A stretch of 64,000 nt of DNA from Pirellulales bacterium (GCA_022841705.1 JALHQZ010000001.1:1488001-1552000); one strand, 5' to 3'; positions 35,311 through 45,262 are shown, counted from the stretch's first letter. Notes: generated from the letters alone by a model not told the origin. Numbers and translations: made by a program.

Positions 35311-38300
35311 ATGGCCAGACGACGACGGACCGAAGAGTTGATTGACGAAGCCCCGATGGATGAGCCCGCACTGCGGCCGCGGCGGCATTTTGCGCGGCGG
35401 AAGCGCTCGTGGCTGGCGCTCGTGCTGCTGTTCCTCTTGGTCGCCGCGCTGCTGGCACCCACGTTTATTGCCAACAGTTCGCTCCTCAACTCGTTCATCG
35501 CGAAGGCTGTGCCGCCGCAAGCCGGGCGGGTGACGATTGGCCAGGCGTCGCTCGGCTGGCTCAGTCCGCCGCGGCTTGGCCAAATCGAAGTGATCGACGC
35601 TGCCGGCGGATCGATTCTGTCTGCCGAGGCGATTGAGGTGCAGTCGTCGCTCTGGTCATTGATTTGGAATCGGAGCGCCATTGGCCCGTTGCGGATCGTG
35701 CGGCCGGTGGTGAATGTGGTGCTCACGCCGAGTGGGACGAATCTTCAGCAGTTTGCCGAGGGGATCGAGAGCGCTAAGTCGCAAGCGGTTGGCGAGCCAA
35801 CCGGCGACGGCGCGTCCGTGCAGAATCTCAACATCGAGCTCGTCGATGGCGTGGTGAATCTGACCGACGCGCGAACGAACGAACGCTGGCGCGCCGTGCA
35901 GCTCAACGGACTCGTGGCGAAGCGTGGCGAGGACCTTGATCAACTCGGCCTGAACGCACGCGGTGTGCTGGAGCGGGTGAACGCCAGTGGCGCCCCGACC
36001 CCGGCCGGTAACTTCGCGCTCGAATTGCCACCCGTCGCCAACGGCAGGCGGATGATGAAACTCGATGCGGCGGGCCTGCCGCTCGCGATTGCCAATATGT
36101 TCTTGCGCCGCGCGCAGGCGCCGGTGATGCTGCAAGGCGTGTTGAGCGCCAGCGGGACGGCGGCGTGGAACGCGGGGCCGGCGCTTGAGGCTCTTCCCTC
36201 CAACTCGCCGCCGAACGCCATCACGCAGTTGCTGCAGCGTGGACTGGAGACCAACGGCCAAGCGAACATCGCCAACCTTCAGCTCCTCTCGATGGCGACC
36301 GGTCCGGCGCCGATCCGCCGCGCCAATGTGCAGTTACCGTGGAAGCTGCGCACGATGGGCGATCGACTGCTGATCGACACGCTCCGCCTGACCAGCGAAG
36401 TGGGTCAAGTGAACGTCACGGGCGGCGCAAGTGCGCAGGAACTCACAGCCGCGACAAAGGGCGATCCCCTCGCGCTCGCCGGCGTTCAGCTCGACGGTCA
36501 AATCGAGCTCGCCAAACTCGCGGCATTCGCGCCAACGCTCATCCAAATGCGGGCTGACACGCAGATCAACTCCGGCGTCGCCAAGTTTCGCGTCACCAAT
36601 CGGCCAGTGGATAACGGCCGACAACTCGCCGTGCGGCTGGAAACGACGCCGATCCGCGCCGTCTCCGCCGGGCAGCCGATCGAATGGGATGTGCCGCTTA
36701 CAATCAACTGCGCTGCCAGCCAGCGTGGCGGTGTGTGGGCAGTCGATAACCTTTCATGTGTCAGCGAATTCCTGCAGGCCACCGGTTCTGGCGAACCGAA
36801 CGATTTGACGATTACCGCGAATCTCGACCTCAACAAACTCGCCGGCCAGCTTGGCAAGTTCATCGATCTCGGCCAGTGGCAACTTGCCGGCGTGGGCAGT
36901 GCGAAGGTGCGATATCGCCAACCCGCGGCGGGGCGGTTTGAACTCTCGTCGCTTGGCGATCTCAACCAAGTATTGGTCGGCTATCAAAACGCCCCGCTCG
37001 CGGCGGAAGAGAAACTCAATTTCACACTGGCGGCCAGCGGCGTGATCGACCCCGTCACGCAGCGGCCGGGCCTCGTGGAGAAAGGTGAGCTCGGCGTCAC
37101 CGCGGGGGCCGACCAACTCACCGCCAAGCTGAGCGAACCGATGGCGCTCGGCAAACGCAACGCGCCTTGGCCGGTGGATGTTGCGCTCACCGGCGATCTC
37201 AACTCCTGGCGGCGTCGGCTGGCGCTTACCCCCGTCGGCGCGAAGCTGCCGCGCGATCTGGCGGTCGGCGGCGCGCTGCAACTGGCGGCCAAAGGCCGAG
37301 TGGCGCCGAAGCGCGGCGAACTAACGATTTCAAAATGCGACATCACGAACCTCGCGGTCGACACCGCTACCTTACGGATCCGTGAGCAGCAGCTCCAAGC
37401 CTCCGGCGATTGGCGCTGGGACGTGAAGAAGGGGGTGATCGAATCAACTCAGGGGCAACTCGTCACCGGCACCATCGCGCTTCGCTCGCGCAACGTGGCG
37501 CTCGCGCTTGACGAATTGTCGGCAACCTCAACTGGCGAAGTGGCGCTCCGGGCTGATCTCGCGCGGCTCGCCGCGTGTAGAGTCACCAATCCCCCCGCAC
37601 GCTATCAGCCGCAGGGGCAACTCGTTGGCACGATGAAAATCTCGAAACAGTCAGGTGCGATCGTCGGAGATCTCAACCTCGCGGCAGAACCCGTCGCGCT
37701 GCTCGACTTAGCCACTGCGCGGCCGAATGTCCCGCCGCAACCGGTGTGGCAAGAACCCAAACTGACCATCACGGGCGCCGTGGTATATGACCAAGGCGCC
37801 GATCGTCTGGAACTGCGGAACATCAAATCCGAGTCGAACGCCCTGCGTAGTCAACTCGCCGGGGAGATTCGGTCGCTCAGCACGCGCGGCGACACGCGCA
37901 TCACCGGCGCGGTGGATTACGACCTGGCCCAACTCAGCCCCTTGCTCTGGCCGTACGTCGGCGGGCCGAATATCAAGCTTGTTGGCCGCGATCAAGCGAA
38001 GTTCGAGCTAACCGGGGCCCTGCAAGCACCGGCGGGCGCCGCGCCACTGCACTGGTCCCGCACGCTCCGCGGCACGCTTGAAGCGCCTTGGACGCAGGCG
38101 AACGTGTTTGGGCTGGCGATTGGCTCGGGCCGGATCGCGGCAAAACTTGGTGACGGCGTGATCGACTTCGAACCGCTCGAGTTCACCGCCGGCGAAGGCA
38201 GAATTGCCGCCAAGCCGCTAGTTAAACTCGACCCGCCGCCGCAACTCCTCACGCATCCCCCCGGCACGCTGGTGTCGCGCGTCACCATTTCGCAAGAAGT

Positions 38301-38916
38301 CACACAGCAGTTTTTGAAGTTCATCGCCCCAGTAATGGCCGACGCCACGCGGATCGACGGAGGGTTTTCCTTGAGCCTCAGCGAAGCAGTCGCGCCCCTT
38401 GAAAACGCCCGCGCCGGCAAAGCAACGGGCCAACTGCTGGTGCATTCGGTGCGCGTGCAGCCCGGCCCGATGGTCGCCGAATGGACCAACCTCGCCAGGC
38501 AGATCGAAGGACTCGTTAAAGCGGGCGACCCCCAAGCAACCATCGACCGTGGACCGCCGACACTGCTTTCGATTCGCGATCAACCGGTGAACTTCAAACT
38601 GGAGAATGGCCGCGTCTATCACCAAGCGTTGCAGTTCGACATCGGCAACGTTGCGGTCACCTCGAGCGGTTCGGTTGGACTAGATGAGACACTCGATTTG
38701 ATTTTGGCGATTCCCATCAACCCCGAATGGCTGGTCAACCGCCCCGTCCTCGCTGGCGCCTTCGCGGGCAAAACGATCCAAATTCCCATTCGCGGCACAT
38801 TCGCCCAACCGCAAATCAACCGCGATGTGTTTGAACAACTCAGCAAAGATTTTCTCGAAGGCGCCATCCAAGGCGGCCTCAACGGCTTATTCGAACGCCT
38901 CCGCGGAGGACGATAA
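35311..38916 (+). CDS. AsmA/DUF748-like giant envelope protein
   Basis: A 1,201-residue protein with one N-terminal membrane anchor (WLALVLLFLLVAALLAPTFI, about residues 34-53) after a basic head, and a very long periplasmic beta-rich body. The start at 35311 (MARRRRTEEL) fits; an upstream TTG adds three residues. Repeated strands such as VTIGQASLGWLSPPRLGQIEVIDA and the C-terminal QALQFDIGNVAVTSSGSVGLDETLDL (broken here) are typical of the AsmA/YhdP/TamB repeating-groove superfamily, which moves lipids between membranes. It ends in RGGR. Role in outer-membrane lipid transport is inferred from fold. Confidence 0.8.
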   Translation: MARRRRTEELIDEAPMDEPALRPRRHFARRKRSWLALVLLFLLVAALLAPTFIANSSLLNSFIAKAVPPQAGRVTIGQASLGWLSPPRLGQIEVIDAAGGSILSAEAIEVQSSLWSLIWNRSAIGPLRIVRPVVNVVLTPSGTNLQQFAEGIESAKSQAVGEPTGDGASVQNLNIELVDGVVNLTDARTNERWRAVQLNGLVAKRGEDLDQLGLNARGVLERVNASGAPTPAGNFALELPPVANGRRMMKLDAAGLPLAIANMFLRRAQAPVMLQGVLSASGTAAWNAGPALEALPSNSPPNAITQLLQRGLETNGQANIANLQLLSMATGPAPIRRANVQLPWKLRTMGDRLLIDTLRLTSEVGQVNVTGGASAQELTAATKGDPLALAGVQLDGQIELAKLAAFAPTLIQMRADTQINSGVAKFRVTNRPVDNGRQLAVRLETTPIRAVSAGQPIEWDVPLTINCAASQRGGVWAVDNLSCVSEFLQATGSGEPNDLTITANLDLNKLAGQLGKFIDLGQWQLAGVGSAKVRYRQPAAGRFELSSLGDLNQVLVGYQNAPLAAEEKLNFTLAASGVIDPVTQRPGLVEKGELGVTAGADQLTAKLSEPMALGKRNAPWPVDVALTGDLNSWRRRLALTPVGAKLPRDLAVGGALQLAAKGRVAPKRGELTISKCDITNLAVDTATLRIREQQLQASGDWRWDVKKGVIESTQGQLVTGTIALRSRNVALALDELSATSTGEVALRADLARLAACRVTNPPARYQPQGQLVGTMKISKQSGAIVGDLNLAAEPVALLDLATARPNVPPQPVWQEPKLTITGAVVYDQGADRLELRNIKSESNALRSQLAGEIRSLSTRGDTRITGAVDYDLAQLSPLLWPYVGGPNIKLVGRDQAKFELTGALQAPAGAAPLHWSRTLRGTLEAPWTQANVFGLAIGSGRIAAKLGDGVIDFEPLEFTAGEGRIAAKPLVKLDPPPQLLTHPPGTLVSRVTISQEVTQQFLKFIAPVMADATRIDGGFSLSLSEAVAPLENARAGKATGQLLVHSVRVQPGPMVAEWTNLARQIEGLVKAGDPQATIDRGPPTLLSIRDQPVNFKLENGRVYHQALQFDIGNVAVTSSGSVGLDETLDLILAIPINPEWLVNRPVLAGAFAGKTIQIPIRGTFAQPQINRDVFEQLSKDFLEGAIQGGLNGLFERLRGGR

Positions 38917-38918
38917 GG

Positions 38919-39151
38919 GATGAGCCGCCAAGGACGCCATGAGGGCCAAGGGAATGAGTTTGAACCGCAGAGGACGCGGAGAAGGCAGAGAGGGGGAACC
39001 GTAGATGGACGCAGATGGACGCAGATAAAGTCCCGTTCTATATCCGCGTTTATCCGCGTCTATCCGCGGTTGATAGTTCTGTTCTTTACTTTGCGGCCTC
39101 CGCGTCCTCTGCGGTTCAGTTATTTCTTCGCGCTCTTGGTTTCTTTAGCGG
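38919..39151. repeat. Three-tier nested palindromic element
   Basis: Outer tier: a GAGCCGCCAAGGA-like arm at 38920-38934 against 39134-39151, imperfect. Middle tier: 38962-38981 and 39098-39117, perfect over 20 bases (GAACCGCAGAGGACGCGGAG). Inner tier: 38997-39028 against about 39040-39071, built from 10-bp units (ATGGACGCAG; TATCCGCGTY), about 80 percent paired. The right-hand arms encode the signal peptide of the following gene. Confidence 0.8.
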
Positions 39152-40437
39152 TTCATTCTTCCGCCCAAGAACCCAACGTCCCCAACAGCCATCCGCCGGA
39201 AGCGTGGCCGGCGGCGCGGGAGCTGGACGAAGCGCGGCTCAGCGCGGCGGGGATTTCCGTGCTGCGTGACGGACCGCTCACGCTGGTGACGGACCTGCCG
39301 TTGTCCGCTGAAATCAAACAGTTGCCGCGGGTGATTGCGGCGGCGGTTCCGCTGTTCGCCGAGCGGTTCGATGTTCCACCGAAGCGCGCCGCCGAGTGGC
39401 GCGTGCAGGCGTATCTAATTAAGGACTTGGCGAAGTTTGCCAGCCTGGGTCTGTTGCCCGAAGACCGCGAGTTCTCACACGGCCTTGCGCTTGGGCGGGA
39501 GGTGTGGCTCTTCGAACAGCCGAGTGACTACTTCCGCCGGCACTTGCTGCTGCACGAGGCGACACACAGTTTCATGGCGATGCACCTCGGCGGCTGCGGG
39601 CCGGGGTGGTACATGGAAGGGATGGCCGAACTCTTGGGCACGCATACTTGGGACTCACAAACCGGCAAGCTCGAGCTTGGCATCATGCCTGCCAGCCGCG
39701 CCGCGGCGCCGTACTGGGGGCGCATCAAACTGCTGAAGGAATCCCACCAGCCGCTTTCTTTATCGGCAGTGCTCTCCCTCGACAACGCTCGGCCGATGAA
39801 TAACGAAGCCTACGCCTGGGTTTGGTCGCTCGCCCACTTCTTGGAGCATCACCCGCGCTACGCTGAAGTGTTTCACAAATTGCCGATGCGCGTGACGAAG
39901 CCGGAGTTCAACACGCGAATGCAAAAGATGTACGGCGACGATTGGCCCAACCTCGCCCGGGAGTGGGAACTCTTCACCCGGCGGATCGACTACGGCGACG
40001 ACATAGCCTGTGAAGCGATTGGCTTCGGTCCTACGGAAGAGCTAGGCGCGCAACCAATCACAGTGAAGATCGACCCTCGCCGCGGTTGGCAGCCCACCGG
40101 CGTGCGCGTTGCCGAAGGCGATCGCCTCACCATTCGCGGCGCCGGCCAGTTCATCATCGGTCGCGAACCGACCGGCGAGCCTTGGCCGTGCGAAGCGAAC
40201 GGTGTCTCGCTGGAATACGTCGGCGGGAGCCCGCTGGGTGAACTGCAAGTGGCGATCGACGACCGCGATTCGCCGCTGGACGCGCTCGGCGGCTTACTAC
40301 AGCCGGTTCCGATTGGGCAAGCACGCACGATTGTGGCGCCACTACCGGGCCCCGTCTTTCTCCGCGTGAATGATTCCCCCGCCAAACGGGCGGATAATTC
40401 GGGCGAACTCGTTGTAACGCTGTCGCGCGCCGATTGA
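39091..40437 (+). CDS. Secreted HEXXH-type (gluzincin-like) metallopeptidase-like protein
   Basis: About 448 residues from a TTG at 39091, which gives a good signal peptide (MRPPRPLRFSYFFALLVSLA..HSSAQ). An ATG at 38920 is in frame and would add 57 basic residues encoded by repeat sequence, so the start is uncertain. The zinc site is HLLLHEATHSFMAMHLGG with PGWYMEGMAELLG downstream, the HExxH plus distant Glu of DUF1570-like and gluzincin peptidases. The C-terminal 130 residues are beta-rich, with GAGQFIIGREPTGEPW. The signal peptide is entirely made of the right arms of a nested palindrome, so an insertion probably rebuilt the 5' end. It lies downstream of the AsmA-like gene. Confidence 0.82.
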   Translation: MRPPRPLRFSYFFALLVSLAVHSSAQEPNVPNSHPPEAWPAARELDEARLSAAGISVLRDGPLTLVTDLPLSAEIKQLPRVIAAAVPLFAERFDVPPKRAAEWRVQAYLIKDLAKFASLGLLPEDREFSHGLALGREVWLFEQPSDYFRRHLLLHEATHSFMAMHLGGCGPGWYMEGMAELLGTHTWDSQTGKLELGIMPASRAAAPYWGRIKLLKESHQPLSLSAVLSLDNARPMNNEAYAWVWSLAHFLEHHPRYAEVFHKLPMRVTKPEFNTRMQKMYGDDWPNLAREWELFTRRIDYGDDIACEAIGFGPTEELGAQPITVKIDPRRGWQPTGVRVAEGDRLTIRGAGQFIIGREPTGEPWPCEANGVSLEYVGGSPLGELQVAIDDRDSPLDALGGLLQPVPIGQARTIVAPLPGPVFLRVNDSPAKRADNSGELVVTLSRAD

Positions 40438-40470
40438 CACTATGCAGGGCCCGTTTGACAATAGAAACAT

Positions 40471-40532
40471 GTACGACGGGCTTCTTCCCCCGTCGGTCGT
40501 TAAACTTCTACGGGCTGAGAAGCCCGTCGTAC
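40471..40532. repeat. Dispersed inverted repeat, TACGACGGGCTTC family
   Basis: The left arm starts GTACGACGGGCTTCTTCC (40471) and the right arm ends GAAGCCCGTCGTAC (40532). It occupies most of the gap before glyA and leaves little room for a conventional promoter. Confidence 0.8.
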
Positions 40533-40554
40533 AACAGCTCAAACCCGCAAACTG

Positions 40555-41811
40555 ATGAATTTCTTAGAGACCCAAGACCCCGAAGTTTGGTCCGCCGTCG
40601 CCGCCGAAGCCGAGCGCCAGCAGGACGGCCTGGAGATGATCGCCAGCGAGAACTACACCAGTCCCGCTGTGATGCAGGCCGTCGGCAGCGTGCTGACCAA
40701 CAAGTATGCCGAGGGCTACCCCGGCAAGCGCTACTACGGCGGCTGCGAACATGTTGACGTGATCGAAGACCTCGCGCGCGATCGGGCCAAGGAGCTCTTC
40801 GGCGCCGAGTTCGCCAACGTCCAGCCACACTCCGGTTCGCAGGCCAACACCGCGGTCTACCTGTCGATCCTGAAGCCGGGCGACACCATGATGGGCCTCG
40901 ACCTCGCGCACGGCGGGCACCTCACGCACGGGATGAAGCTGAACATCTCCGGCATGCTCTACAACATCGTCTCCTACGGCGTGCGGCAGGAAGACCACCG
41001 GCTCGACTTCGACCAAATCGCCAAGCTCGCGCGCGAGCACAAACCGAAACTCCTGATCGCTGGCGCCAGCGCTTACCCGCGGGAAATTCAGCACGGCAAG
41101 TTTGCTGAGATCGCCCGTGAAGTGGGCGCCAAGCTGATGGTCGACATGGCCCACTACGCCGGCCTGGTGGCCGCAAAGGAACATGACAACCCCGTGACGG
41201 TGGCCGACTTCGTCACCACCACCACGCACAAAACGCTGCGCGGCCCGCGCTCCGGCCTCATCCTCTGCCGCGAAGAGTACGGCAAAACGGTCAACAGCCG
41301 CGTCTTCCCGGGCATTCAAGGGGGCCCACTGATGCACGTTGTCGCGGGCAAAGCGGTTTGCTTCGGCGAAGCGCTGCGCCCCGAGTTCCGCACCTACATC
41401 AAGCAGGTGAAAGCGAATGCGAAGGCGCTCGCCGACACGCTGATGTCAGGCGGATTGAAACTTGTGAGCGGCGGGACCGACAATCACCTGATGCTGGTCG
41501 ATGTCACCGCGCTGGGCGTCGGCGGCAAGCTGGCCGAAACCGTCTTGGATCGCTGCGGCATCACGGTGAACATGAACATGATCCCGTTCGACACTCGCAA
41601 ACCGATGGACCCCAGCGGAATCCGCATCGGCACACCCGCGCTGACTACCCGCGGCATGGGCGTGAGCGAAATGAAATCGATCGGCGGATGGATTCTGAGT
41701 GCTTTAAAGCACGCCGACGATGAATCCACCCACGCCGGCATCCGCAGCGAAGTCCGCCAGTTATGCAGTAATTTCCCGGTCCCCGCAGAAGCCGCTGTGG
41801 CTGCGGTTTAG
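40555..41811 (+). CDS. glyA: Serine hydroxymethyltransferase
   Basis: GlyA interconverts serine and glycine with tetrahydrofolate and supplies one-carbon units; it is cytoplasmic and uses PLP. The 418-residue protein is full length. Motifs: [42 protein letters not shown], the PLP Lys226 in [12 protein letters not shown], and [15 protein letters not shown] near the C-terminus. All known active-site residues appear present. It stands alone, with palindromic repeats on both sides. Confidence 0.98.
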   Translation: MNFLETQDPEVWSAVAAEAERQQDGLEMIASENYTSPAVMQAVGSVLTNKYAEGYPGKRYYGGCEHVDVIEDLARDRAKELFGAEFANVQPHSGSQANTAVYLSILKPGDTMMGLDLAHGGHLTHGMKLNISGMLYNIVSYGVRQEDHRLDFDQIAKLAREHKPKLLIAGASAYPREIQHGKFAEIAREVGAKLMVDMAHYAGLVAAKEHDNPVTVADFVTTTTHKTLRGPRSGLILCREEYGKTVNSRVFPGIQGGPLMHVVAGKAVCFGEALRPEFRTYIKQVKANAKALADTLMSGGLKLVSGGTDNHLMLVDVTALGVGGKLAETVLDRCGITVNMNMIPFDTRKPMDPSGIRIGTPALTTRGMGVSEMKSIGGWILSALKHADDESTHAGIRSEVRQLCSNFPVPAEAAVAAV

Positions 41812-41822
41812 GATAGATATTT

Positions 41823-41951
41823 AACCGCGAAAGACTTGAAAGAATCAGCTGCCACGCGCTAGCGTCCGGTTAGTTTAATTCGCACGGTGCGAACCGGGGG
41901 CTAGCGCCCGGCGGCTGATAAGTTTCGCGTTTTTTCGCGTTTTTCGCGGTT
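41823..41951. repeat. Nested palindromic element between glyA and the response regulator
   Basis: Three tiers. Outer: AACCGCGAAAG.. at 41823-41842 against 41923-41951 (made of TTTCGCG units). Middle: 41852-41871 against 41892-41914 (the GCTAGCGCCCGG family, with a 22-base string identical to one at 10464-10485). Inner: a perfect 7-bp palindrome TTCGCAC/GTGCGAA at 41879-41893. The element ends 15 bases before the next start codon. Confidence 0.8.
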
Positions 41952-41966
41952 CCAACTTCATAAACA

Positions 41967-42413
41967 ATGTCTGAAACCCCTCGCATTCTAATCGCTGACG
42001 ATAACGAGCCGAACGTCGAGCTCCTCGAGGCCTACTTGACGGGGCTCGACGCGGAGATCGCCATCGCGGTTGACGGGCAAGATACGCTCGACAAGGTGAA
42101 GGCGTTCAAGCCGCACTTGCTGCTGCTGGACATCATGATGCCTAAGCTCAGCGGGTTCGAGGTTTGCCAGCGGATCAAAAGCGATCCCAAGACCAGCGGC
42201 ATCATGGTGCTGATGGTCACGGCGCTGTCGGAACTTGGCGACATCGAGCGCGGCGTCGCTGCCGGGACGGACGACTTCCTCTCGAAGCCGGTCAACAAGG
42301 TCGAGCTGCTCAAGCGCGTCGAGAACATGCTGAAACTCCGCACGATTAGCGACGAAGTCGAACGCCTCCGCCGCTACATCGAAGAAATGGAACGCCGCGA
42401 CGAGGGGTCGTAA
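41967..42413 (+). CDS. Single-domain response regulator with C-terminal helix
   Basis: A 148-residue CheY-like receiver. Acidic pocket Asp11/Asp12, phosphoacceptor Asp55 in LLLLDIMMPK, Thr85 in MVTA and Lys107 in FLSKP are all present. After the domain, ISDEVERLRRYIEEMERR predicts a short coiled coil and no output domain, so it signals by protein contact. The stop overlaps the ATG of the next gene by one base (TAATG), implying translational coupling with the TPR-like protein. No histidine kinase is in the window. Confidence 0.94.
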   Translation: MSETPRILIADDNEPNVELLEAYLTGLDAEIAIAVDGQDTLDKVKAFKPHLLLLDIMMPKLSGFEVCQRIKSDPKTSGIMVLMVTALSELGDIERGVAAGTDDFLSKPVNKVELLKRVENMLKLRTISDEVERLRRYIEEMERRDEGS

Positions 42414-44218
42414 TGCACGTTCGCTCGCTCGCCATTTGTTTGCTACTCGCGCTCCACAGCGCCGCTAGCGCCACCGATGTTTCCCGGGACGAACACACCG
42501 CAAAACTCATCTCGCAGCTTGCCGATCCCCAGTTCGGCCTCCGTCGCAACGCCGCTTGGGGACTGCTCGAAGCAGGTCCACGAGTCAGCGATGCACTCCG
42601 CGCCGCGCAAGCGGGGGCTGATCCTGAACTCTCCGCCAGCAGCACGCGACTCGCCGAGCAACTCACCCCGCAATGGACGAAATTTGACGCTCCGCCGAAC
42701 GTGGAATCGATCATGCGGCGATATGCGACGCTCGATGAAACGGGCCGTTACCAGTTGGTTCGCGAACTGCTTGAAGAGCCCGCCGACGCGGTCGGCGCAC
42801 TTTGCCGGATCGCGCGGTTTGAACCCTCCTCGCTCGTCGCCCGGACCGCCGCAGCGGGACTCATCGGTGAGCTCCAGGACAAGGCCGAGGAATCTGAGCC
42901 GCCGTTTTCAGTTGCCCAGGTGGGCAGCGAACTCACGCAACTCGACCAACTATTCGGCCAATCCAACCGCGATACCGCCCAGTGGCTCACAGCGCTGGTG
43001 GACGAGGAGTCACCCACCAAGCGGCTCGAGTTATGGCGCCACTTTCTGGCTGCCGAGCAACGGCTTGCCGACACGCAGCCGGGCGCAACGAGCCCCGTTG
43101 TGACGTGGATTCTCGCATGGCAAACCTTGTGTACCGCGTTGGCCAGCGACGCCCCCGCCGCAGCGCTCGAGACCTGGGACGCCATCGCCAAAATGGCCGA
43201 GGACGACCCGCGCGTGAGTTACAGCAGCGTGCCGAAGCTTCTCATCGCAATCGCCGAAGCCAGAGCTTGGCGAGTGGGTGAGGCAGTGCTCAGCGAACGG
43301 ACGGCGCTCTTCGACACCAAACTCCGCAAATACTTCGCCGCCGAACTGCGCCGCCGCCAAGGCGAAGAAGTTGAAGCTAATAAACTCGCCGAAGAAGCGG
43401 CTCGCTTTATTACGCCGGAAGGGCGCGACCCATTTGCTCAACAACTCGACGAACGGATCTTCGTGGCGCTGAAGCTCCAAGAGAGCGGCCAAAGGGATTG
43501 GGCCGAAGCGGAGTTCACCGCCCTGGTCTCCCATGTCGAGCCGCTTACTCACAGCGGCGCCCTCGGCCGGTGGTATTTCGCCAGTCACTTGTACGACGAC
43601 GAGCGCTACGACGAAGCCGCGAAGCTCTTGTCAGAACTGCACACCGCCATCAATGCGAGCACCCGTGCGAGCCGCCGCTACTTGCAGCTGATCGAACAGC
43701 ACTCGCAATCGTCGTTGCTCGAACAACTTCCAGAGCCCGATCTGATCGCCGCTCGTAAGGGCTACTACGCCGGTCTTGCGGCGAAGGGGTCCGTGGCGAC
43801 CAAGCAACTGCGGGAATCCTTAATGCTCAATCGCGAAGATGCCGACGTGTTGATCGCTTACTACCGCAGCACGGCGCCGAGTTCGACGCTGCGCCGAGAT
43901 GCGCTACGAAAAATTGACTCGCTCTGCCATGAGTTTGAGTCCGACGTCCTCGAAAAGCCCAGCCACCCAATGGCTTACAACCAATGGGCTTGGCTGGTTA
44001 GCAACACCGAAGGAGACACCGCCAAAGCGGTCCGTTACTCCCAGCGCTCACTGGAACTCGTCCCCGGCGACGCTGGTTACCTCGACACCCTCGCGCGGTG
44101 CTACTACGCCACCGGGGATATTGAGAAGGCAATCACCACCCAGGCCGCCGCCGTCGCCAAAGAACCTCACATGCCTGCCCTCATTCGGCAACTGAAGTTC
44201 TTTCAATCCAAAAAGTAG
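42413..44218 (+). CDS. Secreted repeat protein with HEAT-like and TPR-like segments
   Basis: A 601-residue exported protein with signal peptide MHVRSLAICLLLALHSAASA. Residues 30-75 (LISQLADPQFGLRRNAAWGLLEAG) resemble a HEAT or PBS-lyase repeat. The rest is alpha-helical with TPR-like pairs, clearest near the C-terminus: SHPMAYNQWAWLVSNTEG, AVRYSQRSLELVPGDAGYLDTLARCYYATGDIEKAI. It probably acts as a scaffold outside the cytoplasm. It is coupled to the response regulator gene by a one-base overlap. No enzyme motif is seen. Confidence 0.82.
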   Translation: MHVRSLAICLLLALHSAASATDVSRDEHTAKLISQLADPQFGLRRNAAWGLLEAGPRVSDALRAAQAGADPELSASSTRLAEQLTPQWTKFDAPPNVESIMRRYATLDETGRYQLVRELLEEPADAVGALCRIARFEPSSLVARTAAAGLIGELQDKAEESEPPFSVAQVGSELTQLDQLFGQSNRDTAQWLTALVDEESPTKRLELWRHFLAAEQRLADTQPGATSPVVTWILAWQTLCTALASDAPAAALETWDAIAKMAEDDPRVSYSSVPKLLIAIAEARAWRVGEAVLSERTALFDTKLRKYFAAELRRRQGEEVEANKLAEEAARFITPEGRDPFAQQLDERIFVALKLQESGQRDWAEAEFTALVSHVEPLTHSGALGRWYFASHLYDDERYDEAAKLLSELHTAINASTRASRRYLQLIEQHSQSSLLEQLPEPDLIAARKGYYAGLAAKGSVATKQLRESLMLNREDADVLIAYYRSTAPSSTLRRDALRKIDSLCHEFESDVLEKPSHPMAYNQWAWLVSNTEGDTAKAVRYSQRSLELVPGDAGYLDTLARCYYATGDIEKAITTQAAAVAKEPHMPALIRQLKFFQSKK

Positions 44219-44239
44219 CCCGCTAAACATGCCGAAGAA

Positions 44240-44317
44240 GGGCGCCATTGGCATGCCGCCAGTGGGAAGCGGCCAAACCTTAACCCTCGTCCGACTGGCG
44301 GCACGCCAGTGGCGCCC
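44240..44317. repeat. Dispersed inverted repeat, GGGCGCCAYTGGCRTGCC family
   Basis: Arms 44240-44263 and 44294-44317 pair at 22 of 24 positions. It lies between the TPR-like gene and the next hydrolase gene, 29 bases from the latter's start. Confidence 0.85.
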
Positions 44318-44346
44318 GTACGGTCAATTCTTCCCTCGAGTTTCCC

Positions 44347-45153
44347 ATGAATACCGTTCAACTCAACGACATCAACCTCGCCTACATTGATCGCGGCGCC
44401 GGGCCGGTTGTCTTGCTGGTCCATGGGTTTCCGCTCGATCATTCGATGTGGGACGCTCAAATTGATGCGATTTCCGCCGAGCACCGGGTGATCGCCCCCG
44501 ACCTTCGCGGTTATGGCGAATCGGCGCTCGGCGACGTGGATGATGCAGTCGGCGTGCCGCTCGAGCGCTATGCCGATGACCTTGCGTCACTCCTGAATGC
44601 ACTACACATCACCGAGCCGGTCTGCTACGTCGGTTTCTCGATGGGCGGTTACATAGGCTGGCAGTTCTGGCGCCGCCATCGCGATCACGTTGCCGCACTG
44701 GTGATGTGCGACACCCGGGCCGTGGCCGACAACGACGAAGGCCGCGCGATGCGGCTCAAGATGGCGGCCCACGTCGCCGAGTGGGGCGCCGGCAAGGTGG
44801 CCGAAGCAATGGAACCCAAACTCTTCGCCGAATCAACGCGTAAAGAACGCCCCGAGCTCGTCGCCGAAACGCGCCGTGTGATCACCAGCACGAATGTCCG
44901 CGCCATCGCCGCCGCCCAACTCGGCATGGCCGCTCGGGTCGACTCCACCGAGCTCTTAACCGACATCAATGTGCCGACGCTCGTGATCGTTGGCGAACAC
45001 GATGTCCTCTCGACCCGTGACGAAATGAGTGGCATCGCCGAAAAGATTCCGGGGGCGAAGTTCGTCGAGATCGCCGGCGCGGGTCACATGACACCCGTCG
45101 AAGACCCAGCCGCCGTCACGAAAGCGCTGCTGGATTTTCTGCGCGGGCTGTAG
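44347..45153 (+). CDS. Alpha/beta hydrolase (PcaD/BioH-like)
   Basis: A 268-residue cytoplasmic enzyme with a complete catalytic set: LLVHGFPLDHSMWD (oxyanion region), YVGFSMGGYIGWQFW (nucleophile Ser), LVIVGEHDVLSTRDE (acid) and EIAGAGHMTPVEDP (His). The order and length match 3-oxoadipate enol-lactonase and related carboxylesterases, but no aromatic-degradation genes are nearby, so the substrate is open. An inverted repeat lies on either side of the gene. Confidence 0.92.
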   Translation: MNTVQLNDINLAYIDRGAGPVVLLVHGFPLDHSMWDAQIDAISAEHRVIAPDLRGYGESALGDVDDAVGVPLERYADDLASLLNALHITEPVCYVGFSMGGYIGWQFWRRHRDHVAALVMCDTRAVADNDEGRAMRLKMAAHVAEWGAGKVAEAMEPKLFAESTRKERPELVAETRRVITSTNVRAIAAAQLGMAARVDSTELLTDINVPTLVIVGEHDVLSTRDEMSGIAEKIPGAKFVEIAGAGHMTPVEDPAAVTKALLDFLRGL

Positions 45154-45160
45154 CAAGGTG

Positions 45161-45235
45161 GGGTGGCCCCGACTTTCGGCCGCGCAAAACTCCGCCTGCA
45201 AATAAAACTTCACCGGCTGAAAGTCAGTGCCACCC
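45161..45235. repeat. Dispersed inverted repeat, GGGTGGCMCTGACTTTC family
   Basis: Arms 45161-45181 and 45215-45235 pair at about 18 of 21 positions. It fills the gap between the convergent hydrolase and DUF2617 genes and may end both transcripts. Confidence 0.75.
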
Positions 45236-45262
45236 AAGTTAAGGCGCTGCACAACTGTTCGC

